NCBI GenBank assembly: GCA_965247055.1
Contig: CBDFGE010000003.1
Location: 265,445 to 329,444, forward strand
Direction: 5' to 3'
Length of the DNA: 64,000 bases
Source of the DNA: CBDFGE01 sp965247055
GTDB lineage: Bacteria; Chloroflexota; Dehalococcoidia; Lucifugimonadales; JAGWBF01
Within the stretch, counting starts at the first letter, position 1, and each line of letters begins with the position of its first letter. The notes beneath the pieces were generated by a model that had not been told where the DNA came from, searched no databases, and saw only the letters and a program-made list of their open reading frames with translations. This document shows, one piece after another, positions 54,473 to 63,196 of the stretch. The position numbers and the translations under genes are program-made.

Positions 54473-55862
54473 TCATGGGGTCCACTTGACTCTCAGAGCC
54501 TCCCGTAGGAAGTCCACGTCACCGTCCATTCCCCCCTTGCGCAACAACTCCAGCAGGTCCATCCTTTCCTTGACCACCGTTGTCCTCCTTTCTCGAGCTT
54601 TCTTCTTTGCCCGCTAAGGATGACGCGGTGGTCTCTCTTACTCCAGACCCCCTCCTCTTCTTACACCACTTCCTGGGACTCTACTATGTGAGCTGCTCAG
54701 TGGGTTCCGGCATGGCGGCCTGCACGCCGGAGGGATAGAGGTCGCTGGGATTTGGCTTCGGGCTATTGCCCAGGAAGGAGTAGGAGGAGTCCAGCAGGCG
54801 CTCTGCCAAGGCCAGGATGCCCGCCAGGGATGCGTCGGCGTCGATGCGCACGGCCTCGCCCAGGCCGCTCCCGCACTGCTGCCAGACGACTCCCGTGTGA
54901 TCTCCGGCCAGAAGCTCCCCCTCCGTCGCAACGAAGGTCCGGGAGTGCTCCGACGGGTCGCCCAGGGAGCGGATGGCCCTGCGGGTGGCCTGGTCTGCAT
55001 GGGTCAGCACCAGGGTGACGAAGGGGCTGTCGCTGCTGTCCAGCCTCTCGATGCTCCTGAGGCGGTAGCGGAGTCTGGACGTGGGCAGCGCCGGTCCCTG
55101 GCGAATCAGGCCGATGGAGCGGCCCCCGGACAGGGTGAGCAGCATGTCGTAGGGACCGTTGCGGTAGTGGTCCACGCGCACCGGGTCGTCTTGCGGGTCG
55201 GCGTCGGCGATCATGGCGGCGACGCGGTGGAGCACGGCCACGGCGTCCAGCCGCTCGGCCAGCAGCCGGAACCACTGCTTGGACACCGGGTAGGATTGCA
55301 GCATGTGCTCCCGGCCCTTCGTGGCTGCGCCTGCTGCGGTGACTCCCTTCTCCGTCGGGAAGTACCGGCGCTGTGGGCGAGAACCCAGGACGCTCAGGTG
55401 GTGCGGCACGGAATCCACCAAGCCCCGCTCGGTCAGCTTCTTCAACCGGTCGCGGAGCGTGGAGGTTGGAAGTCGCCCGAAGCGGGACAGCTCGTCCACG
55501 GTGGCCAGGGGCGTGGCGCAGAGCAGCAGGAGCGCCTCCTCAAGACCCTCGCGCAGGGGGCGCAGAGCGGGGTCATGCCGCAGGCCCTCCAGATCGATGA
55601 TGATCTCCAGCGTGGCCGCCTCAAGCGCCGTGACGCTCCCGCCGACGGCGTTCAGGACGGCGGAGGGCACGGCGCGCCCCAAGTGGCCCCGTTCGAGGAA
55701 GCGCCAGAGGGTGTGGCGGGACACGCCGAGGTCCTCGGCTGTCTTCCGCCGCCCATGCTGCCGCTCGTAGGCGCGCACGTAGCCCCGGACCGCTCTCCTG
55801 AGGTCCGGCCCGGCCTGTGTCGTGCCGTTCAACGCTTGGGTTCTTGGCTCCGCGACGATCAA

Positions 55863-56115
55863 TCAACTGCTCCAGTCGGCAATGGCCCATCATCTCATTC
55901 TGAACGGGAATCTCGTCGAAGGTAAGGCCCTGCAAGCCCTTGTATAGAACGCAGTTTTGTGGTAGGGCGAGGGCCGTAGCGACAAGGAGCCGTGGTTGTA
56001 AGTTGGGCAACCTGTCGATGGTCCAGTGGGCACTCACCTCGGAGTCCTGCAAGCTAGAGACGCCTCCCATCCCCGCTGGTATCATTACGCTATTCCACGA
56101 AGCCCACTACCGAAA
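55863..56115. other. Gap between replication-relaxation gene and vsr
   Basis: About 250 nt. A minus-strand frame is open here but has no recognisable product. It should hold the divergent promoters of the vsr and replication-relaxation genes. Confidence 0.4.
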
Positions 56116-56544
56116 ATGACGGATCTTCCATACCCAACGCCTACAAGTCCTGCCGCGACGACGAAGATGCGCTCCAATCGCCGGTCGGACACTAAGCCCG
56201 AAGTCTCGCTTCGCTCACTTCTACATCGGAGCGGACTTCGATTCAGGAAGGACTATGCTATTCGCCTGCCCACTGGCAAGATAGTTCATTCTGACATAGC
56301 TTTCACAAGAAGGAAGGTAGCAGTGTTCGTGGACGGCTGCTTTTGGCATTCCTGCCCTGAACACGGGACCATCCCCAAGTCCAATCGGACATATTGGGTT
56401 CCTAAGTTGAAGGAAAACGTGGATCGGGATAGGTCAATAGACCGCGAACTGCGGGCGGACGGATGGCGGGTGCTTAGGCTCTGGGAGCATATCGGAACAG
56501 AAGCAGCCATGATGAGAATCGTCGAAGCCCTAGTCCAAGCCTAG
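56116..56544 (+). CDS. vsr: Very short patch repair (Vsr) endonuclease
   Basis: 142 residues. Vsr nicks next to T:G mismatches that arise when 5-methylcytosine deaminates. Motifs: MRSNRRSDTKPEVSLRSLLH, LHRSGLRFRKDY, the catalytic DIAFTRRKVAVFVDGCFWHSC (cut to DIAFTRRKVAVFVDGCFW) and HGTIPKSNRTYW. ATG at 56116; a longer frame reaches 56026. It converges on the ATPase gene with a 3-nt overlap of stops. Pairs naturally with the adjacent cytosine methyltransferase. Confidence 0.95.
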   Translation: MTDLPYPTPTSPAATTKMRSNRRSDTKPEVSLRSLLHRSGLRFRKDYAIRLPTGKIVHSDIAFTRRKVAVFVDGCFWHSCPEHGTIPKSNRTYWVPKLKENVDRDRSIDRELRADGWRVLRLWEHIGTEAAMMRIVEALVQA

Positions 56545-58544
56545 TCGGTTGCCGGACTAATCGCCTCAATATCCTGTTCTGAAATCTCTTGAATCAGCCG
56601 ATAGACTCTGCCCGCCTCCTGTCCGCGATCCACGTAGTCCTGGTAAGCCTCTAGTGCATTGTTGATGAGTTCGTCGTAGCTCACAATCCGGGCATTGAGA
56701 GCCTTGAAAGAATCACGAGAGCGTGATTCGCCTGTGGGGGAATCGTCCCAATCCCTCAGCCTCCTACCGACGACGCACACTACCTCTAAAGGCTCGTTGC
56801 TCCTATTAGTGGCGGTCAATACTTTTTCTGCCGCACCGTAGTACTTCGAGATCTGATCGTAGAGCTCGGATGAGTTCAGCACTCTATCTGCACGCTTGAG
56901 TTCAATTATCACGTGCCTATTGCCGGTTGTGCTGTAGTAGATGTCTAACCTAGATCGTTTTTGATCTTCAGTTAGAGTATTGTAGACTCCCTCAAGTGCA
57001 TTACTGATAAGTTGCTCCATTCTTTCGGTATGTGTAGCTCGTTCCCAAGACGCATCCAACAGCCATAGATGCTTGTAGAGATGCTCTTGCAAAGCTCTTT
57101 CCTTCGCGTTCTCATCTACCAACCCAGTCAGCTTGCGGATGACCTGCAACCGGTCCCTGGCGATCTGGTAGTAGGCACTGGCTTCAAGATCGTCCAGTTG
57201 AATGAAGACTTCACTTAGTACTTCCAGGTTCTCAGTTGACACTTCATCCAGCCGATATAGCAAATTTCGCAGCTTCAGACTCTCAAACGCCAGGACGCCG
57301 CTCATGAAGAGTTGCCTCTTGTGATTTGGGTCGTCTATCGGCAGTTGATTGATGCGACCGAACAATCGCTCGGCGGCTTTCCTGTGGTCGGGGTCTAGTT
57401 GCCCGAACCATTCCTTGATTTGCGGGAAAGCAAGCGCTTTGTCCCGGCCTTGTTGGTTCCTCAACTTCGTCCATATGCTTTGGAGATACTTTAGTTCCGA
57501 AAGCAACTTAGCCTTGAGTGCCTGGTAGCGCGGATCTTCTTCAATGAGTCTCTGCCTACTAGTAGTAGCTATATCCTCCTGATCATCCAAGTCCAAGAAG
57601 TTGGCATGAATCTCTCCGAAGATGTACTTGGTGTACAGCCCTCCTTCGCCAAACTCTTCTAGGATGTCCTCCTGCGCCAGCTTCCCCCTAACCATGACCA
57701 CGATTTTGTTGATGCTTTCATTGGTATCCGAGTCCCTAAGCTGTCCAGCGTTGGAAGCAGTTCCAATCCATCCGTCAATAGCAAGATCTGAGTATCCCTC
57801 TATATCCCCAGAACGATCTTCCGAGTGCTCAAGGTTCTTCGCGGTGTCGCGGCTTTCAATACCTTTATCGCCAAAAGTCCAAATGTACTGAAGCTTGTCC
57901 TGATATTCACGATCCTCAATGGCAATTGGCTGGCCGTCCAATTCAATATTGAATTCGTTTTGAGATCCGATGACGCTAAACCGCCGGGCGAGGCGGCGTC
58001 TCAGAGGCCTGCCAGTCCACTGGAGTCGGCGCTTCATGTTTGTCAAGATGATACGAGTCCCACGGGCAAGGTCAACCGCACCTGGTTCGACCGCGCTGGG
58101 GTAATACTGAGCCTCGCGCCCGTCCCGTATCCTCTCCTCAATGTCATCGGAGTCCATGACGAAACCGTGCTTCTCGCCGTTCCTAACGCTATGCACTTCA
58201 ACCGTGCGAGCAATTGAGAAGAGCGATAGCTTTCCGATGCCCTTGCGTCCCATTACCGGACGATTCAAAGTCGGGGTCTGACCTTCGGTCTTGCGGCGCT
58301 CGTATCCGACGACCAAATACTTCTGATTTGCATCTTCAATTGTCATTCCGTGACCGTCGTCTTCGATGACTACTTTGCTGGCGTTGGCGTCAATTGCGAT
58401 CTTTACGTGTTTGGCGTCGGCATCCCAGGAATTGGCCACGACCTCCGAGAGGACAGCGGCGATATTGCTATATAGGCCAAAGCCCAGATGTCTCAAGACA
58501 TTGAGGCTGAGGGTCATCTCGTACTGTGGTCTGTCTGCTGTCAT
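56541..58544 (-). CDS. GHKL (MORC/MutL-like) ATPase with C-terminal PD-(D/E)xK-like motif
   Basis: 667 residues. The N-terminal Bergerat-fold ATPase shows LSEVVANSWDADA (motif I, E/N/D), EDDGHGMTIEDA (II) and MGRKGIGKLSLFSIA (III). Such ATPases sit in restriction-modification operons with Dcm and Vsr, described as relatives of eukaryotic MORC. The C-terminal part has RLDIYYSTTGN followed by HVIIELKRADRV: D534 and E548-x-K550 form a PD-(D/E)xK nuclease pattern. It may act as the restriction/ATPase component. Start overlaps the dcm stop (ATGA). Lower GC than its surroundings. Confidence 0.87.
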   Translation of the reverse strand: MTADRPQYEMTLSLNVLRHLGFGLYSNIAAVLSEVVANSWDADAKHVKIAIDANASKVVIEDDGHGMTIEDANQKYLVVGYERRKTEGQTPTLNRPVMGRKGIGKLSLFSIARTVEVHSVRNGEKHGFVMDSDDIEERIRDGREAQYYPSAVEPGAVDLARGTRIILTNMKRRLQWTGRPLRRRLARRFSVIGSQNEFNIELDGQPIAIEDREYQDKLQYIWTFGDKGIESRDTAKNLEHSEDRSGDIEGYSDLAIDGWIGTASNAGQLRDSDTNESINKIVVMVRGKLAQEDILEEFGEGGLYTKYIFGEIHANFLDLDDQEDIATTSRQRLIEEDPRYQALKAKLLSELKYLQSIWTKLRNQQGRDKALAFPQIKEWFGQLDPDHRKAAERLFGRINQLPIDDPNHKRQLFMSGVLAFESLKLRNLLYRLDEVSTENLEVLSEVFIQLDDLEASAYYQIARDRLQVIRKLTGLVDENAKERALQEHLYKHLWLLDASWERATHTERMEQLISNALEGVYNTLTEDQKRSRLDIYYSTTGNRHVIIELKRADRVLNSSELYDQISKYYGAAEKVLTATNRSNEPLEVVCVVGRRLRDWDDSPTGESRSRDSFKALNARIVSYDELINNALEAYQDYVDRGQEAGRVYRLIQEISEQDIEAISPATD

Positions 58545-59605
58545 GATGATGCCTCTAGGTGTGCCATTATCGACCTACCGATGGCCTCTCCGAGCCTTAC
58601 GGGAACTGCGTTCCCTATCAGACGGGCAACTGACGATATGCTTATTGGTGCACCGCCGGGAACGAACGAGTAGTCCTTTGGGAATGTTTGGAGGAGCGCA
58701 CCTTCCCGCAGAGAGATGGCACGGTCCTGCTTGGGATGGCCGAAGCGTCCATTGCCGAACCCATGAAACTGCGTTGTAATAGTCGGGGCTGGTTGGTCCC
58801 ACTGCATCCGGCCATAGACGCTTGGATACGTACGTCCGCTATCTCGAAAGTGGCAAGTGGCCCTAAGCGTGTCATCCCAGTCACGCCAGGTTCCCCCAGG
58901 CGTCGAGTTGCGAATGCGATCTAGATTTCTTTCAGATAGTCCGCTGGACTTGTGCAGAGGGTCGGATTCTGAAGTGCCTCCAGCCTTGATTCTGTCAAGG
59001 GACTGGATTGCATCTCTGACGGTCACGAACTGCCTGTCTACGTGAGTAGGCGACATCAACTCAATTTCGCCCAGCCTTGAAGCCAAGATCACTAGGCGCA
59101 CCCGCGTTTGCGGTATGCCGTAGTCGGCACACCGAACGATATAGGGTTTGTACCAATAGTCTCCATCTCTGAGGGCGGACAAGAAGTCATCGAAGACGGA
59201 GTGCTTAGCAAGGCGGGGCACATTCTCCATAGTGACGACTTCTGGCTGCAACTCCCTGACTATCTCTCCAAATTTGTCGAGCAACTGCCATTGACGACTC
59301 CGTGCCTTGCCGCTCCGAGTATAGGTCGAGAACGGCTGGCATGGCGCACAGCCTGCAAGAATCCTGGTCTGTCCTTCATTGAATAGTGACGCCACGAAAT
59401 CTGAGGTCAGGTCGGAGACATCATATTCGTAGAAGTTCGCTTTGACGTTCTCCTCAAAAGGGTGCTTGCAGGCAGGATCAATGTCTATCCCCCCAATGAT
59501 GGTTATCCCCGCCTTCTGCATTCCATAGGATAGGCCTCCTGCTCCGCAGAACAGGTCGACGGCGACGGGGCGGACGGTGGTCGCTGCGCTAGGCATTGCC
59601 ATCAT
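58541..59605 (-). CDS. DNA (cytosine-5)-methyltransferase
   Basis: 354 residues with the C5-MTase motifs in order: I DLFCGAGGLSYGM, IV AGCAPCQPFSTY (catalytic Cys), VI TMENVPRLA, VIII QTRVRLVILA, a target region around residues 200-280, IX/X with IGNAVPVRLGEAIG. Modifies the host so that the linked nuclease activity spares it. Start lies 3 nt after hsdR, stop overlaps the ATPase start by 4 nt. Confidence 0.95.
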   Translation of the reverse strand: MMAMPSAATTVRPVAVDLFCGAGGLSYGMQKAGITIIGGIDIDPACKHPFEENVKANFYEYDVSDLTSDFVASLFNEGQTRILAGCAPCQPFSTYTRSGKARSRQWQLLDKFGEIVRELQPEVVTMENVPRLAKHSVFDDFLSALRDGDYWYKPYIVRCADYGIPQTRVRLVILASRLGEIELMSPTHVDRQFVTVRDAIQSLDRIKAGGTSESDPLHKSSGLSERNLDRIRNSTPGGTWRDWDDTLRATCHFRDSGRTYPSVYGRMQWDQPAPTITTQFHGFGNGRFGHPKQDRAISLREGALLQTFPKDYSFVPGGAPISISSVARLIGNAVPVRLGEAIGRSIMAHLEASS

Positions 59606-59608
59606 GGG

Positions 59609-62600
59609 TCAGCCCACCTTGCTCCTAGGTCTTTCAGCGGCAGGTGCCGCCTCAATGTAGGTCGCGGCGAAGACCATCTCGGAGAGCCACCGGCGGAACG
59701 AGTCGTTGTCGCTGAACTGTTTGAACAGCTCCGTGTGGTCTGCCAGAAGCTCGGTCATAGCTCGTTCCAACGCCTTGTCGTGCTCAATTCGGGCGTTCTG
59801 CCGGTCGGAGTTTGCCATGGCGTTCTGGTACGCCTTGTCACCGGCAACCTTCGCGGGCAGCTCTTCGGCAATCACCTTCTCGATCTTGTCCTGGTCCTTC
59901 CACTCGATGTTGCCGAAGCGGTCGTTGAACTCCCTGATGATGTTGGATAGCCGCTCCATCTCCGGTTCCGGCTTCTGCCCGCCGCCACTGGTGGATACCG
60001 GTTCGATCTCGGCGTCCTCGTCGGGAAGTTGGATGTCTCGCACCGCCTGCTTCTCCACCCGGTAGCTGTCCATGTCGATGGCTTCGAGAATCCCCTTCGC
60101 CAAGTCGTCCTCGATGGGCGCAGGCAGCTTTGGAACGAGGAAAGTCAAGAAGATGGAAAGCTTCTCCCACTCGGCGTTGGCGTAGGGCAGGATTGCGGCC
60201 AAGAAGCCGTAGGTTCGGAGGAACGCCTTGGCCTTACCCTTGAAGTCCACTTGGCCGTCCTCGTCCAGCTGCTCACGGTAGAGCGAGACACAGGCGTCCA
60301 GGATGGGATCAAGTTGGTCGCGGTCGGCTCCCGAAAGGTACCGCTGCACTAATTCGTCCAGCTGCGCCGGGGCGTAGACCTGATAGCCATCAAGCGCCGC
60401 CTTGAGGTCGTGCAGCCTGTCTGGGTCGGTCTCTTCCGCCAGGACCGTGGTCCGGTAGTAGTCGGCGAAGGCGTCCTGGATGGTGTCGGCGTCATTGTTG
60501 AAGTCCAGCACGAAGGTGTCGTGTTTCTTCGGGTGCGCCCGGTTGAGGCGCGACAGCGTTTGCACCGCCTTGACGCCCGACAGAATCTTGTCCACGTACA
60601 TCGTGTGCAGCAGCGGCTCGTCGTAGCCGGTCTGGAACTTGTCCGCACAGACCAGGAAGCGGTACGGCTCTTCTTGGATCTTGTCGGCTATCAGGTTCGA
60701 TGAGAAGCCGTTGAGGGACGCCTCGGTGACCTTCGCGCCGTCGTGCTCATGCTCTCCGGAGAAGGCGGCAATGGCGAGGTAGGGACTCTTGCGCTCCGCC
60801 AGGTAGTCCCGGATGGCGTAGAAATAGCTGATGGCTCGCTGGATGCTGCTCGTGACCACCATGGCCCGAGCCTGCCCGCCGATCTTGTGCAAGTCGGCCA
60901 CCTGCTCGTGGAAGTGATCCACCATGATCTCCGCCTTGAGGCGGATGGCGTGCTCGTTGTCCTCCACGTATCGTCGCAGCTTCTTCCCGGCCCGCTTGGT
61001 GTCGAACTCCGGGTCTCCCTCCACCGTCTTGACGAGACGGTAGTAGCTGTCCACTGGCGTGAAGTGCTGCAGCACGTCGATGATGAAGCCTTCCTGGATC
61101 GCCTGCTTCATGGTGTAGACGTGGAATGGGAGGTGCCTGGTGTTCCCGCCCTCTGGCGACGGGTCGCCGAAGATTTCCAAGGTCTTGTTCTTGGGGGTAG
61201 CTGTGAAGGCGAAGTAGCTGGCGTTGGGCAGCAGCTTCTTGCTCTCCATCAACCTGTTGATCTTGTCCTCGGTGGTCTCGTCTTCTTCCTCGCTACCGGC
61301 CTCTCCCAGCGCCATGGATACAGATGCCGAAGTCCGTCCGCCTTGGCTCGAATGGGCCTCGTCGATGATGATGGCGAACCGCCGCCCCCGGTGCTCGTTG
61401 CCGATGGCTTCCAGGATGAACGGGAACTTCTGGACGGTGGTGATGACGATCCGCTTGCCATCCCGGAGCAAGGTGCGGAGATGGCCGGAGCTTTCGGCAT
61501 GGCCCACGACAGAGCCGACTTGGGCGAACTGCTTGATGGTGTCCCGTATCTGCTTATCCAGTATCCTGCGATCCGTGACGACGATGGCCGAATCGAAGTG
61601 TGTTTTGCCGTCCTCCTCCAGCCCGATTAGCTGGTGGGCCAGCCACGCGATGGAGTTCGACTTGCCGCTGCCCGCCGAGTGCTGAATCAGATACTTAGGG
61701 CCGACTCCCCTGGTGGATGTGTCAGCCAAGAGCCTGCGCACCACGTCCAACTGGTGGTAGCGAGGCCATATCTGCTCTCGTCTCTTGCGTCCGGTCTTGT
61801 CGTCCCTCGTCTCCACGGTCTGAGCGTAGTTCTCGATGATGTCGGTGAGGCCTTCTCGAGTAAGTACCTGCTTCCACAGGTAATCGGTCTTGATTCCGTT
61901 GGGATTGGGAGGATTGCCCGCGCCGTCGTTCCACCCCTTGTTGAAGGGCAGGAACCAGGAACTCTTCCCCTGTAGGTGAGTACAGAACTGCACCTCGTGA
62001 TCGTCGACGGCGAAGTGGACCAGGCAGCGGCCCAACTCGAAGAGCCTCTCACTGGGGTGTCGGTCCCGCTTGTACTGCTCGACGGCGTCGTCCACCGTCT
62101 GCTTCGTCAGGCTGTTCTTCAGCTCGAAGGTGGCGACGGGCAGGCCATTGATGAACAAGCACAGGTCCAGGGCAAGCTGGGCTTGGTCCCGGCTGTAGTG
62201 GAGCTGCCTCGTCACGCTGAACCGGTTCTGCCCGTACTGGACCCGGGCCTTCTCGTTCCCCGGCGACGGTGTGCCGTACATCAGGTCAATCTGGTGCGGA
62301 CCGTGCTTGACGCCCTTACGTAGCACGTCAATGCTCCCTCGCTTTGCGACCTCCCCTTGCAGCCGGGCCAGGAACTTGCGCCGCGTTGGGCTGCCCTGGC
62401 CCAGGTCCAGTGGCTCGGCGGCAACGGGCTGGGTGTCGTGGAGGAAGGCGGAGAGTTGGGCCAGGTCTATGCAGTACTCCCGGTCGTAATCTTGTGGGTC
62501 TCCGCCGATCCAGCCTACGCCGTAATTGGCCGGACGTTCTGCCACAGCGCCTCCCTGGGCAGGCTCACACGCATGGCCGGCCATGGCGATACAAATGAGC

Positions 62601-62635
62601 CGCTCAAGTCCCTTCTCAGTGGTGTCTGTGGTCAC
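59609..62635 (-). CDS. hsdR: Type I restriction enzyme R subunit
   Basis: 1008 residues. N-terminal nuclease region contains VATFELKNSLTKQTVDDAV (E-x-K of PD-(D/E)xK). The motor has Walker A HSAGSGKSNSI, DEAH box IIDEAHSSQ, and later helicase motifs FQTGYDEPLLHTMYVDK and TLSRLNRAHP. C-terminal helical domain follows. Cuts unmodified DNA after translocation with HsdM and HsdS. GTG start one nt after the DUF5615 stop. Confidence 0.95.
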   Translation of the reverse strand: MTTDTTEKGLERLICIAMAGHACEPAQGGAVAERPANYGVGWIGGDPQDYDREYCIDLAQLSAFLHDTQPVAAEPLDLGQGSPTRRKFLARLQGEVAKRGSIDVLRKGVKHGPHQIDLMYGTPSPGNEKARVQYGQNRFSVTRQLHYSRDQAQLALDLCLFINGLPVATFELKNSLTKQTVDDAVEQYKRDRHPSERLFELGRCLVHFAVDDHEVQFCTHLQGKSSWFLPFNKGWNDGAGNPPNPNGIKTDYLWKQVLTREGLTDIIENYAQTVETRDDKTGRKRREQIWPRYHQLDVVRRLLADTSTRGVGPKYLIQHSAGSGKSNSIAWLAHQLIGLEEDGKTHFDSAIVVTDRRILDKQIRDTIKQFAQVGSVVGHAESSGHLRTLLRDGKRIVITTVQKFPFILEAIGNEHRGRRFAIIIDEAHSSQGGRTSASVSMALGEAGSEEEDETTEDKINRLMESKKLLPNASYFAFTATPKNKTLEIFGDPSPEGGNTRHLPFHVYTMKQAIQEGFIIDVLQHFTPVDSYYRLVKTVEGDPEFDTKRAGKKLRRYVEDNEHAIRLKAEIMVDHFHEQVADLHKIGGQARAMVVTSSIQRAISYFYAIRDYLAERKSPYLAIAAFSGEHEHDGAKVTEASLNGFSSNLIADKIQEEPYRFLVCADKFQTGYDEPLLHTMYVDKILSGVKAVQTLSRLNRAHPKKHDTFVLDFNNDADTIQDAFADYYRTTVLAEETDPDRLHDLKAALDGYQVYAPAQLDELVQRYLSGADRDQLDPILDACVSLYREQLDEDGQVDFKGKAKAFLRTYGFLAAILPYANAEWEKLSIFLTFLVPKLPAPIEDDLAKGILEAIDMDSYRVEKQAVRDIQLPDEDAEIEPVSTSGGGQKPEPEMERLSNIIREFNDRFGNIEWKDQDKIEKVIAEELPAKVAGDKAYQNAMANSDRQNARIEHDKALERAMTELLADHTELFKQFSDNDSFRRWLSEMVFAATYIEAAPAAERPRSKVG

Positions 62636-62636
62636 G

Positions 62637-62972
62637 CTATCCCTCTTCCATCTCTTGGATCGGGACTTCTCTCAGTTCACCGGGGCGTATTTCGTCAAGG
62701 ACAGTGCGAATCTCCTCTATACGCGGCTGGACATAGGGCCATGCCGTGGACAGCAGGACGACAATCGCCAGTCGCTTATCTATGAGGTTCTGTTGGTATC
62801 GCATATTCTGGTCAGTGGTGATGAGGACTTCGTATCCCTCCTGCTCGGCCTCCTCGATTAGGTCTCCATTGCCGAGTCCTGACCATCCTCGCTCCGCTGC
62901 CGTATCCACCGTGTGTCCGTGCAGATGTTCTCGAAGCGGCCGAGGCGTTCCCTGGTCCAATAGAATCTTCAC
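62637..62972 (-). CDS. DUF5615 PIN-like putative toxin
   Basis: 111 residues from GTG 62972. KILLDQGTPRPLREHL carries the first Asp of PIN-like folds; later EEAEQEGYEVLITTDQNMRYQQNL holds the TTD acidic motif. DUF5615 proteins are predicted RNase toxins paired with DUF433. It overlaps the DUF433 stop by 4 nt (GTGA). Its position inside a type I restriction operon is unusual. Confidence 0.85.
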   Translation of the reverse strand: MKILLDQGTPRPLREHLHGHTVDTAAERGWSGLGNGDLIEEAEQEGYEVLITTDQNMRYQQNLIDKRLAIVVLLSTAWPYVQPRIEEIRTVLDEIRPGELREVPIQEMEEG

Positions 62973-63196
62973 GGTTCTACGGAAACCTTGACGGACTTCG
63001 CCGCGTATTCGAGAACAGCTCTGACCTTCCATTCCTCCACGCCCTCGAACCAATCAAGAAACTGTTCTATGGTAGCGCCACTCTCAAGGTTCTCGAAAAG
63101 GGCGGATACCGCCACTCTGGTTCCGGTGAACACCCAGGCCCCACTCAGCCTGCCGGGCACGCTCTCGACTGCCGGGCACTTTCCCCAGTCCGTCAT
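62969..63196 (-). CDS. DUF433 putative antitoxin
   Basis: 75 residues, DUF433 type: GRLSGAWVFTGTRVAVSALFENLESG and TIEQFLDWFEGVEEWKVRAVLEYA (each cut to the core RLSGAWVFTGTRVAV and TIEQFLDWFEGVE). Winged-helix-like protein, antitoxin-like partner of DUF5615. ATG overlaps the hsdS stop by 4 nt, so hsdS, DUF433 and DUF5615 are coupled. Confidence 0.85.
   Translation of the reverse strand: MTDWGKCPAVESVPGRLSGAWVFTGTRVAVSALFENLESGATIEQFLDWFEGVEEWKVRAVLEYAAKSVKVSVEP

Larger units (their letters stand above)
53177..54489 (+). mobile_element. IS3-family insertion sequence, copy 3 (in IS256 copy C)
   Basis: 1313 bp, ends TGAGGTGGACCCC / TCAAGTGGACCCC, with a 3-bp duplication CTC at 53174-53176 and 54490-54492. 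The only one of the three copies with matching flanks, so the newest or least rearranged. Confidence 0.95.
52050..54577 (-). pseudogene. IS256-family transposase copy C, interrupted by IS3
   Basis: C-terminal part 52050-53176 is identical in protein to copy A (YLWLDALT, VVSDAHQGLRD, LERLNKEIRRR). The first codons lie beyond the nested IS3 at 54493-54577. Removing the IS3 with one CTC copy restores the copy A frame. The element could be moved only by a transposase from copy A. Confidence 0.9.
51999..54685 (-). mobile_element. IS256-family element copy C, carrying a nested IS3 copy
   Basis: Same ends as copy A and the same 1371-bp length once the 1313-bp IS3 and its 3-bp duplication are removed. 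Flanked by 8-bp ATGTGAGC (51991-51998 and 54686-54693). It sits inside the replication-relaxation gene; the IS3 inside it came later. Confidence 0.93.
49953..55862 (-). pseudogene. Replication-relaxation family protein, split by two IS insertions
   Basis: Three pieces: 55862 to 54686 (N-terminal HTH ... ending EPTEQL), 51998 to 51785 (TRAEKDALDLLAAWPLCTRE, winged-helix, ending LTDEGLT), and 50585 to 49953 (YLARRDRAAVGMTLDRW ... to the stop). Removing each element plus one duplication leaves 2016 nt, an uninterrupted frame of 671 residues starting at TTG 55862. LTDEGLTYLARRDRAAV is then continuous. Proteins of this family occur on plasmids and integrative elements and are thought to aid replication initiation by relaxing DNA. 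Inactive in this state unless the elements leave. Confidence 0.88.
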
